A stretch of 64,000 nt of DNA. It comes from Euryodendron excelsum (Eukaryota > Streptophyta > Magnoliopsida > Ericales > Pentaphylacaceae). Positions 47,571-57,798 of this stretch are shown here, one piece after another. Numbering within the stretch: the first letter of the stretch is position 1; each line of letters opens with the position of its first letter. Position numbers and translations under genes: made by a program. The notes under the pieces are model-generated. The model ran no database searches, was not told where the DNA came from, and saw nothing but the letters and a program-made list of their open reading frames with translations. Location: NCBI GenBank assembly GCA_033060915.1, contig CM065378.1, positions 1,009,001 to 1,073,000 of the forward strand, given 5' to 3'.

Positions 47571-47962
47571 ATAATTTTTTTAAAAAAATATAATTAAACA
47601 TAAATTAGTTTTTAAGTTACTCATTTAAATATATTTTAAAAAAGTTATAAATATAAATCATAAGTTATTAAATAAATTATGTCTAAATATTTTTAAAGAG
47701 TGGGTTATTCAGCCTACCCAATAAGTATATAGCAACGGGTGGACATTGGTGGGATATTGGTTGGGCCAAACGGAGCACAACCGGGTCCGCTACATTAAAA
47801 ATAATTCTCATCCGGTCTAAAATTATATTTTTAAGTCTGTTTAAAATAAAAATTGCATGTTCAAATTCACCCATTAATATAATAAAGTTTAAAAAAAATT
47901 TCAAACTCTATAAATGTTGAACGAGCTTAAGAGGCCTAACTCATTAACTGTAGTAACTAGTA

Positions 47963-48480
47963 GGGATGGTAATGGACCAAAAAAAAAATAGAGGTCAGAC
48001 TGAATCCGTCCCATTTAGAATGAGATGGAAAATACAAAACGGAAATGAAAGATAGAGTCGGGATCAACAAAGTTCTTCCTCCGCGCTCGCTCCTCTACTT
48101 TTAGCATTTTCTTTTTATTTTTTTATATAGGCAACTTTTAGATTTTTATTTTTGGGGAAAAAGCCCTATTTGCAATTTGCCCTATGTTTGCATTTAGTTT
48201 TTTTTTTACAGTATATATGTAGCTTAAAATATTTGGAGGTTAATTCTATCTTACTGATGTCTTAGTTCTTTTTTTTGTATTATTTTCTTATTTTGTGTTG
48301 TTTGTTTTTTTCGTACCAAAAAAAAAAACTTGGGTTTAAGCTGGGGCCAGAGGCGGGAGTAGGGGTAAAAGCGAGGATGGAGGCAGGTTTTTACCCGTAA
48401 AGATGAAAATAGAGGTAGATATTTTAAATGAAAATAGAAATGAAAATTCTAACCTCTGCCCGCCAAGTCCATTGTCATCC
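47963..48480. mobile_element. Short TIR element (GGATGGCAAT family), copy 3, 13-bp TSD
   Basis: Left end GGGATGGTAATGGACC; right end (reverse complement) GGATGACAATGGACTTGGCG. A perfect 13-bp direct repeat GTAGTAACTAGTA occurs at 47950-47962 and 48481-48493. Non-coding, G-rich towards the right arm. Confidence 0.75.
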
Positions 48481-48493
48481 GTAGTAACTAGTA

Positions 48494-50692
48494 AGCACCT
48501 GATTAATTGTCAAAGATCTAACAGTTGGAATTAACTTCAGCCTGTGGTTCTCAAAAAATGTGGACTTTTTTATCAAAATAAAAATTACATACTGTTATGG
48601 AAACAGTAAAATCATTGTTCGTAGATGATTTTTGTAACAATAACATAAGCACTGACGTTTTTTTTCATTATTATGCATTTTCTTCATTTATATATAAAGC
48701 TGGAGAAAACGAGTAATAAGAAGACGAAGAAGAAGAAGAAGAGAGAAAGAAAAGATAGAGGAGAAAATAAAATAAGTGAGAGATAGAGTAAAGACTCTGA
48801 ACAAATATTGTAAGACAATTGTATTTATATTTTTTCTTATAATATAATGAAATTTTAGGTAATCAAGAAGATCAACTTTTAATAATATCAAAAAAATCAA
48901 CCAAAAAAATGTTTGACAGTCTCTGAAGAAGTAATTTTACTATATCTTATATTAAGTTATATTTAAAATCTTTACTTTACCATACAACCTTTCACTATCT
49001 GATGATTACTATAATTTTATCAATCATGATAAGCTCTCACTATCTCATGGGGTTCCTAAACATTCAAATCACAATTAGCGGCATCTATGATAATTTTCAC
49101 TAGAGAGGCGATCAACTGGAAACACAAAAGTCATTATTGTGATGGGGACGCCCACGTCCTAACACCAATCACAATTTTTGTTAGTTTTAAATGAGCAAAT
49201 CAGATAAAATCTTTGAGATATACAAGAAACAACCCACTCAAGCCGCTTTCGACTGAGTGTGCTGCCTCATCAAATACAACTTTTATTTTCTGGCGTGTTA
49301 TCTTATCTCATTAAAAAAATTACTTGTGACCAAAGTTAAGGCAGAGAGAGAGAGAGAGGGAGAGAGAGAGAGAGAGAGACAGTGGCACTTCTGCAAATGG
49401 CGATACTATCACAAACATAGCACTGAGCGGCTAGCATCTGGAGGCTATCATTTAGGTTCCTCAGAAATTGAGCACTTCTTCTGCTCCTACTGCCACCGTT
49501 TTTGCAAACCCAGCAATAGTTGCATCGGCTTGTGGGGAGAGGTGTAAAAAGGACTTATCAAAGGTGACTCCACATGCCAGGCCCTGTGTGGCATGTCTGG
49601 GATTGTGGGGATCTTGGCGTGAAACATATACAAATATGATTGGTCGCTGGTATAATAATTTTATAATTTATATTTTTTATATTTATTAAATTTATAAATT
49701 ATGACTCAAGGGGGTAAGATATTTTTTTTTACAAGTTTGGTTATGACTCAGAATGTTATTATAAAGAGGGTTTAGTGTTGACTCTACCACCCCTAGTGCT
49801 ACCGAAAGGGACAACATTCAAGTGAATCCCCTAAGGAAGTGAGCGAGACTTAGAAGTCAATTGTGGCACATGGCTACAATCTTTATGCTAGTCAAGAGAC
49901 TACATGGGCAGTATTATATCTAGTGGGGTAAATATATCGAGCACGAGCGTCGAAGATGGGATTGTAACATTCACATTCGCTATGCTGCATTTGTGTCGTG
50001 ACGGGACTTATACTCATGACGGATTGGGTCTCAGTGTATACACTTATATGCTGTGTCCCTCGTGTGCACTTACGTATTGGATTCAAGTTTGTGCACACGG
50101 CCGCTTGGTTTGGCAAGTATTGGTGTCGCGAGACACTATGTTGTGAACTTATGGGTTGCTATTCAGTTGTGCCTATCCTTACAAGTAACAATCTTAACGC
50201 GGGATGCCAAAAGCTTCATGGATTGGAGCGTCGTGCCTAATAGGTGATGCTTGGCTTACACTCATGTCCGGTTGTACATTGCTATTTTGCTTGTGTTTCA
50301 AAAGGGACTAACGCTAAACACATTACTTGTCATGTGTGTGTGCATTTAAGAATGACGTTGCTATCGCCTATAGATTGGGTTAGCTAAAAGGCTTGAGTAT
50401 CGGAGGACGGAGCTTAACAAGATGTACGGGGCATTACGAATGGATCCTGAACGAGTGCATAGTCTTAAGCTTCGGTATTTGAGTTTGGCAGGACTATTGC
50501 TTAGTGTATAGTCGTCTCAAGGGTTATTTTTGCTGCTTATGATCATGGCGAGTCGCATTACTGTCATTGTGTGGTGTCCGACCTGCCAGCCTATGACACC
50601 TTGCCATGACTACAAGAATGGTAGGCATCGAAAAACTTTGGATTACAATAACTGCTCAGTAGCTATATATGCTCCGAAGTAAATAGGCAGAG
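48494..50692. other. Spacer upstream of the MULE; no supported gene
   Basis: It contains GAAGAAGAAG and GAGAGA purine tracts (48720-48790) and a GA microsatellite (49344-49380). The more GC-rich segment 49740-50690 (GTGCACACGGCC.., TCGTGTGCACTTACGTATTG) may be a retroelement LTR or leader, but no coding part or terminus could be fixed. Confidence 0.3.
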
Positions 50693-50702
50693 CCCACTAG
50701 AG

Positions 50703-50880
50703 GGCAAATTCCTGACAAAGGGAAAAAATTATCTTATTTCCCAGCCTGGGTGTTATTTTAACTTTATTCAGCAACCCATGTTTAGCGCATTTTCAAATGA
50801 CATTTTTATTAAAAACACATTTCCAAAAAGCGTTTTTACGTTTAATTTCTACCCCTCCCTCAGAGAAATACAAAGGCAAA
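50703..50880. repeat. MULE left terminal inverted repeat
   Basis: It pairs with 62389-~62215 in inverted orientation. It is also matched in direct orientation by 63835-64000. Contains the conserved words CCTGACAAAGGGAAA, CAGCCTGGGTG, CAACCCATGTTTAGCGC and CCAAAAAGCGTTTTTACGTT. Confidence 0.85.
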
Positions 50881-50967
50881 ATACAAGAAGAATACACCTA
50901 AAAACGCCATTTGAAATGGCGTATATATTAGCAAAACAAAAATCTAAACCTGTTGAACTAAAACTTA

Positions 50968-51931
50968 CATAACTTCCAAACCAGGACACCGATTGACATG
51001 CCGCCAACTCCAACACGTTACTCGTGTCACACCGGTGTCTCCAGTCAAGTTTCGTACTCCCCGGACCCTTCCTCCCCGTTTCGGTACCCTAACGCCCGAG
51101 TTGACACAACTTCGAAAACCTAAGTATTGAAATTCTAAAACTTTGCATAACTTCAAACTGGGACACTAATTGACATGTCGTCAACTCCCACACGTTATTC
51201 ATGTCACACCGGTGTCTCTCGTCAAGTTTCGCACTCCCCGGACCCTTCCTCCCCGTTTAGGTTCCCCAACACCCAAGTTGGCATAACTCCGAAAACCTAA
51301 GTATTGAAATTCTAAAACTTTGTATAACTTTCAAACCGAGACACCGATTGACGTGTCGTCAACTCCCATACATCGCTCCTGTCACATCAGTGTCTCCTAT
51401 CAAGTTTTGCACTTTCTGGACCCTTCCTCCCCGTTTCGGTACCCCAACGGCCGAGTTGGCACAACTCCGAAAACTTAAGTATTGAAATTCTAAAATTTTG
51501 CATAACTTTCAAACCGGGACACCGATTGATATGCCGTTAACTCTCATACGTCACTCATGTCACACCAGTGTCTCCCGTCAAGTTTCGCACTCCCCGAACC
51601 CTTCCTCCCCATTTCGGTACCCTAACGCCTTAGTTGGCACAACTCAAAAAACCTAAGTATTGAAATTCTAAAATTTTGCATAACTTTCAAACCGGGACAC
51701 CGATTGACGTGTTGTCAACTCCCATATGTCACTCGTGTCACACCGGTGTTTCCCGTTAAGTTTTGCACTTCCTGGACCCTTCCTCACCATTTTGGTACCC
51801 CAATGCCCGAGTTGGCATAACTCCGAAAACCTAAGTATTGAAATTCTAAAGTTTTGCATAACTTTCAAACCGGGACACCGATTGATGTGTCGTCAACTCC
51901 CACACGTCACTCGTGTCACACCAATGCCTCC
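50968..51931. repeat. Satellite-like tandem array, 177-178-bp unit, 5.4 copies
   Basis: The anchor CATAACTTTCAAACCGGGAC (or TATAACTTTC..) recurs at 50968, 51146, 51323, 51501, 51679 and 51857, a spacing of 177-178 bp. Units share GACACCGATTGACRTGTCGT, GTGTCACACCGGTGTCTCC, GGACCCTTCCTCCCCGTTTC and AAAACCTAAGTATTGAAATT. The units are much richer in GC than the flanking MULE DNA and have CG dinucleotides in plenty. The array begins ~90 bp inside the left TIR and stops abruptly in GTGTCACACCAATGCCTCCC. Confidence 0.95.
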
Positions 51932-52025
51932 CAATATACAAAATGGCAAATATGACCCAAACTCACACAGAGTATATAAAAAAACTTATTTTTACATAAT
52001 ACTAAAGTACAAATGTTAACAAGCT

Positions 52026-52741
52026 TTATGGACCATGTTCATAGCAACATAGTGGTTTGCCAACAATGTTAAGGCTAGTAAATAGATAGTTTTGAAAGTT
52101 ATCATCACCTTCTTCTTCCAAGAAGTCTAAAAGTTCTAAGTCAGAAAGTAGCAATGGACCTTGAATAAGTTTTAATATTCGTTGCATTGGATCAATACAT
52201 TTTGTCTTTGCATGCTCTGTAAAATGATATCTATCCAACCTTCGTTGTATTTGATCAATCTCGCGTTCGAGCCCTTTGATGACCTTCTTGTTAGGTGATC
52301 TCCTATTGAACATCTTTGCTGAACGGCCTTTGGGATACGGAGGCCATGCCATTGGCAATATATCTCTTGTTCACAAAGTTTATCAAACAGGTCTTCCCAC
52401 AGCTCTCTGTATATGCATTGGTCGTCCGTGAACCCAGGGGGTGGATGTAAGGACGCCTCGCCGATAAATATGTAGCTGACTGGACCCATAGTATCATGCA
52501 TTAGGATAGGTTTGTTAAGAAAGCAACATTTTCGGTCATACCATTTGTTACCGATTGGGTCTGTGTATGTACACACCATATAGATGGCTGAGAATTGGTT
52601 TTCAACCGTCTTGTTGCTTAGAACCGAACGGCTAGACGATGCCCCAAATAATCCTTTTTGCTTCGACATATTTGTAAGTATGGCATAACACTTTTTTATA
52701 TCTTCAGACAACGTATGTATAGACAATACAGTACAGTGCAT
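52026..52741 (-). CDS. Unknown MULE-borne protein (two frames, ~230 aa in total)
   Basis: From ATG 52741 (or ATG 52669, MSKQKGLFGASSSRSVL) the frame reads NQFSAIYMVCTYTDPIGNKW then CCFLNKPILMHDTMGPVSYI, FIGEASLHPPPGFTDDQCIY and ELWEDLFDKLCEQEIYC. Near 52360 the more protein-like reading moves to a second frame: MAWPPYPKGRSAKMFNRRSP then KKVIKGLEREIDQIQRRLDR, ending LELLDFLEEEGDDN.. at 52026. The first frame remains open to 52172 but becomes compositionally odd. So a one-base frameshift or a small intron is likely. The C-terminal half looks like a short coiled coil with an acidic tail. I do not recognise the family. It is not a GRF or SWIM zinc finger. It lies between the satellite array and the CACGTG cluster inside the MULE, on the same strand as the transposase and PMD gene. 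Confidence 0.5.
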
Positions 52742-52790
52742 GAGTAAAGGGTTCACAAGAATTCATTGCGTTGTGTGCAGCATCAGCCTT

Positions 52791-53707
52791 CACGTGAAGG
52801 GTCAAGACACAATGCAGGCTTTAGCATTGACGTGACACCTTAGAACAAAGGCTCACATGCCTTCACGTGTCGGTAGCTAGCATCAAGTACTTAACGGTTT
52901 CAGAAAAGATGAACAACACGTGACTCTGCATTTGACATGACTATTCACTATCCAACTTGCAACCTTCACGTGAAGTGTGAACCCATAAATGCTTTATTGA
53001 CTGTATTATTCACCATCTGTTGGCATTCCTATGAACCTAGTGTGAACCCATCAGCTGAGGTAAGCAAGCGACGCTGACATGGCTCCTCCCAGTGGCACTT
53101 TGTGAAAAAGAAAGCAACACAAGTAAGTAAGGGACGCTGATATAACTCCTCCCAGTGGTGCATTGTGAAGGAGAAAGCATCACAAGTAAGCAAGCGACGC
53201 TGACATGACTCCTCCTAGTGGCACATTATGAAGAAGAAAGCATCACAGGTAAGCAAACGACGCTGATATGACTCCTTTCAGTGGTGCTTTGTGAAGGAGA
53301 AAGCAGCACAGGTAAGCAAGGGGCGCCGACAAGGCTTACCCCAGTGGTGAAAGAGCAAACCCAATTTCTCGAGACCTCCCATTTCGAGACATCTAATGAT
53401 GGACACCCCCCATTTCTGTAGGATTGGCATTAATAAATATTCTTCACTCCCACAAATTATTCAACGATGGGCAACCCCTATCCGTCTCCACTCAAGGGTA
53501 ACCCTCATAACATGGTCAAACCCCTTGTTTGCATTACCCAAGCCACCCTTTCCCTATTTATACTTTAATATCAAGCTACCTCCCATGGCAAAGTTGCTTT
53601 TTGAAGGGATTAGTGACCGAATGAGACAAGACAGCCTACGCTTTACTGCAAAGGGACTAGTCACGGGTTAATGTGATTCACGTGAATAGATTCCTGACAG
53701 TCACGTG
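52791..53707. promoter_or_regulatory. Cluster of six CACGTG (G-box) palindromes
   Basis: CACGTG occurs at 52791, 52864, 52917, 52967, 53679 and 53702. Four of them have a TTCACGTGAA-like context (CCTTCACGTGAAGG, CCTTCACGTGAAGT, ATTCACGTGAAT, AGTCACGTGAAG). Six in 0.92 kb is far above the one per ~4 kb expected in random sequence. They lie just upstream of the unknown minus-strand gene, so they could be its promoter elements or repeated transposase sites. Confidence 0.7.
53060..53355. repeat. 63-bp tandem array, 4.7 copies
   Basis: GTAAGCAAGCGACGCTGACA-like anchors occur at 53060, 53123, 53186, 53249 and 53312, an exact 63-bp period. Units share CTCCTCCCAGTGG(C/T)(A/G)C and GTGAAGGAGAAAGCA(T/G)CACA. 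Confidence 0.92.
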
Positions 53708-54059
53708 AAGTTATTCATGAACCTTTCATGTGGATGCTTTATCTTGCTTTTACTCAATAAGTGCTTGTTCTGAAGCCTTCACGTAATTGCTTAAACTCAC
53801 GAGTTGAATTGTCATGTTAATGTGACTGAGACATTGATGTGAATCACATTATAAATTAGGAATTCATACCCCACCATTTTGAGTAATTCTCATTTTTTTT
53901 TGTATAAAGTTTCATACAATCAACTACAGCAATAGTAATATTTTATAAAATAACATAAACATACGTAGGCCATATAAAAGATTTACTATACTTTATATAT
54001 GTTGCAACAATATTTTTTAGAAAAGACAATACAAAATGAAAAACTAAATACCCTAACTA

Positions 54060-54170
54060 CTATACATGACCTCCACAAAAAGTTTCCATAGCAAACTCCA
54101 CAACAACAAATGGACCTCAAAAAAAAGTTTCCATAACAAACTCCACAAAAACAAATGGAAAACTAAATAC
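54060..54170. repeat. Short direct repeat beside the nested MITE
   Basis: The block AAAAAGTTTCCATARCAAAC then TCCACAAMAACAAATGGA occurs twice, about 57 bp apart. Confidence 0.7.
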
Positions 54171-54175
54171 CCTAA

Positions 54176-54750
54176 TGCTATGTTTGGTACAGGGGAATGA
54201 AATGATCATTCCCACTTTCATTTCCATTCCCTTGTTTGGTACTACTATATAAAGATGGAATGACTATTCCAATGGAATAATCATTCCCACATTTTGTTGG
54301 AATGACTATTCCCTATTTCAAGAGTGGGAATGATCATTCCATTCTCACATGAAACAACATAAAATAAAATTTAGTAAGATTTTTGTTTTCAAATTTCTTT
54401 TAAAAAATATAAAACATGTTTGTTTATTATTTTTTTGATTTTAAAAATAAAAAAAATTAAAATTTAAAAAAATTTAAAAAGTTGAAAATTCATAAAAATA
54501 TTTAATAATTAAACCACCGCCGCCGCCACCATTACAAATGCTTAATAATATTTAATAATTAAATAATATATTACTAATATTTTGTATAGACATAATATTA
54601 AATTTTCATATCATACATAAATTTCATTTAATTTTATTCTAGTATTGTTCATTGGTCTTACCAAACAAGGGAATGAGAATAATTATTCCATTCCATTTTC
54701 ATTCTCATTCTCATTCCATTTCTTTCTATTCCCTTGTACCAAACATAGCT
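54176..54750. mobile_element. Tourist-like MITE nested in the MULE, 575 bp, TAA TSD
   Basis: Left end TGCTATGTTTGGTACAGGGG; right end (reverse complement) AGCTATGTTTGGTACAAGGG. TAA lies on both sides (54173-54175 and 54751-54753). TAA target duplication and GGTACAGGGGAATG ends fit PIF/Harbinger-type MITEs. The inner arms are full of GGAATGA/TCATTCC inverted words, and a short CCG run lies at 54518-54530. No ORF. Confidence 0.8.
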
Positions 54751-54756
54751 TAACTA

Positions 54757-57341
54757 CTATACATGACATCCCGTACCACACGAGGGTGGCCTCCTATCTC
54801 TCATCGACCTACGAACATAGACACGTCGTATTGATGGTTGCAGCTGTGCCTCTACCTGTGTGATATGTGAAGCATTATGTTGGTCATCGGTAAGGACTGC
54901 GTCTACCTGTGTGATCTGCGCTACCACTAAAACCTTCAGATGCCTGCTGCTCAGCTGGGTAATCAAAGATGACCCTTCTGCGTATGATGGTGGGAATGGA
55001 GGTGCCGACTGGGACGACATGGCAGGTGAAACCTGATCCTCTGTATGTATAAAGGATGTTTTAATACGCTACCCCGATGCTAACAATGGGTCATCATATG
55101 CATCAGTGTACTCGTTAACATAGTCGCACGTGATGAAAATGGTATATCTCATGACTCACTGTGATATGTGTACGCTGGCATCGTCGGAGTCACATGCGAT
55201 GAGGATGGTCGAATAGCATCGAAAGACTGTGGCACATGATGCTCGGATGATCCTTGGGGGGGGGGGGTGGCCGTACAGGAGAGGAAGCTGCCGGCTGTCC
55301 AATCCGCTCATACTCACGTAATACACAGAGTAATGTGGTATTAATGTCCCATACCCTATATAGATCCTGCAATGCAGGTGGTGTGCCGTACGTATAAATG
55401 GCACGATTTGTGTGCTGATATATGGATGTGATATGGCGAGATTGCAAAAATGAGGGAAAACATTTATAACTAACTGATGTATACAAGTGACGTTGAAACA
55501 AATGAAAATGTTATGGCTTTACTAATTGCAATCTCTACGATGGAGCCGACCTTAAGGTATCCAGTAGCAGGCAGGTAAACTAGATTGCCTACCAGTGAGC
55601 GTGTAATACGGCGATACCACACCATGTATGGATCGTCATATCGTATCTGTGCAACATCAGGAACCCCAACTACCAGATGATCACGCCTATGCTCCCATCG
55701 GTCGACATACTCTATATGAATCTCGGTCCAATCAATGGTGTGTCGTCTCCCGCGCATATCAATAACAAGTAACCTAGGCGAGGTATAGCACTCTTCCGAT
55801 ACATCCTGTCTGAACCCAAACTGTTATAAGACACAATTAGGTAAATGTAGTTCAACAACCTCTAAGCACAGTAAAGGGGACCGAGTCAGCCATATATCCC
55901 TCCCTGCCAGGTAATAAGTTGGCAGTGTATGCATGATCTGATCGTATGGCCTCCAGGTGAACTGTAAACGTTTACATTGATAGTACTTGTTTTGTAAGCA
56001 ATCACATGACAATTAAGTAATATGAATTACAATTTTGAACATATTATACGTATCTCATCTGGACGTAATTAGTCTAGCTGGTCTTTGCATACGCTGACAA
56101 CATAAGCGGAAGTAATGGCTGTGCTATATTTAGATCTCCACCTGACATATACATTAAACATATTGTAACAATGTCAAAACATATTATAGGTATGAATGAT
56201 TATAGGTAAAGAAGTGTACATAATTTTTTCATTTCTAGCTCCCCATGGTCCGGCATGGAACTGCACCACTCCTACAAGTAATGTCTGCTGGGCCTGAGTA
56301 AGGTCCTCCATGCGATGAGGGCACATGCGTGGGAACCACTCATATGCCCATATTTATACAAAACGAGGGTATTACTCGCACAACAACTAAGGCGAACTAC
56401 ATACTTAAGCATTATTATAAAATATTGTCAATTATGCCAACCATTTTACCTGTAAAAGTACGAGGGCCCCCGCAATCTGCTTAGCATCGGTCCTCGTCGC
56501 CCGGCATATGTACTTGTAAAGCATGGCTAAGACTACACTGCCCCAGTTATATCTTACCGCAACGGCAAAGTGCTCTAAAAATACAAGATAAGCCACTCGT
56601 ACATAGGTCTAAGAGTAATCTGAGAATAGTATCCCCCCGATTAGTCGCATAATGTAGGCACGTGCGTGCTGCTGGACTGTAACCTCATCAGTATCCTTTG
56701 GAAGCACCTGGAATGTGTCACGGGGCCAAGTAAGCCTGAGACAGCCCTTCTTAAACTGATCTGCAGCAGGGGCAATGTCGAATGACTGTACACAAAACTG
56801 CTGGCAGTCCACCACTGTAATAGGCAAGTGTCGCCGTATGATGGGGTCCTCGTCAATAGGTAGTCCCAACAGAACAGAAACATCCTGTAAAGTGATGGTG
56901 GCCTCGCCTATAGGCAGATGGAATGTGTGTGTCTCCTCTCGCCAACGCTCTACTAATGCGATAATCAAGTTGTGGTCCAAACGGATAGGCCCAAGTCGAT
57001 AGACACCGTAAAACCAGCCTGTACTAAATACTGCAGCACATGCGGGTGTAACTACACATCATACGGATGAGAGGCACCATGTTTGCACTGCAGAGCCTCC
57101 GTTCCCTGTGCGACAATTGGACTATGAAGTCAAAGGCCTCAATGTTAAAAACTTAAAAATGTGCTTGTAAGTAAATATAATATGTTAATTGATGTACCCC
57201 ATGCTCCCATATGTACGACGAGTGATGATGGGCCTGTAACGTCAGCACCGTGGTATCGATTGGCCTTGGCAATCCTGTCTCCATAGTTCCTGCATTGTGA
57301 CATACGTTAGCACATGTGTATAATATAATTGTCCATAACAA
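54757..57341 (-). CDS. Plant mobile domain (PMD / MAIN-like) gene carried by the MULE, multi-exon
   Basis: The minus-strand pieces run in the usual order of a PMD protein. They start with TVLTLQAHHHSSYIWEHG (about 57270), then FYGVYRLGPIRLDHNLIIAL and FHLPIGEATITLQDVSVLLG, LPIDEDPIIRRHL (to 56609). Next is FLEHFAVAVRYNWGSVVLAM then LYKYICRATRTDAKQIAGAL (56595-56452), WAYEWFPRMCPHRMEDLTQA (near 56345) and FTWRPYDQIM (55960). Then MRGRRHTIDWTEIHIEYVDR, DDPYMVWYRRITRSLVG (55757-55470), and a Pro-rich and basic tail ending RDRRPPSCGTGCHV (54757). Exon edges are approximate. One base seems gained or lost near 57028, where the upstream part changes frame, so this copy may be broken. PMD proteins occur as host genes (MAIN, needed for silencing and genome stability) and in MULEs and gypsy elements. 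Here it is inside a TIR-bounded MULE. Confidence 0.75.
55256..55267. repeat. G12 homopolymer within the PMD gene
   Basis: On the coding (minus) strand it falls in the Pro-rich tail (SSPVRPPPPPKDH), where a length change would shift frame. Confidence 0.8.
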
Positions 57342-57798
57342 AGCAAAACAATAATGTAAAGTGTCTACAATATCTACAAAATCAAGTAAGGCTAATAACT
57401 AAAGCATGTCACGGAGAAGACTAATCTCTGCAGGCCATGTGAATGATTTGACTACTCTTAGCTTAGTTATTGTCACTACGACTATTCAATATAGGATGCG
57501 AAGGCACGGACTACCCTTTGCAGTTCAAAATAATGTTAAGTGTCTACAATATAGGATGTGAAAGCATAGACTATTCAATATAGGATGTGAAGGCTGGCAA
57601 TGATATGACTAAAGCCTGAGAAAGCTATTATTGATGTGCCAACTGCGTTCAGCCTTGTAAAATGATGTCACCTCTGCAGAAGTCATTAGCTTGAAAAATT
57701 ATGACAAGTCCATGCAACATTTAGTAATACAATTAAGTTCACATACAGATACAACTACCCATTATCTGAATTACAAATACAAAATAAGTTTTTACTAG

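Noticed and set aside
49904..50247. Overlapping plus-strand frames in a GC-richer patch
   Set aside because: Three frames stay open at once, which is a composition effect; no family motif.
50968..51931. CRISPR-like repeat array
   Set aside because: The repeats are contiguous 178-bp units with no short-repeat/unique-spacer structure, and the host is a plant.
50968..51931. Arabidopsis-type centromere satellite
   Set aside because: The period is similar but the sequence does not resemble the 178-bp Arabidopsis unit as I know it; only the length class matches.
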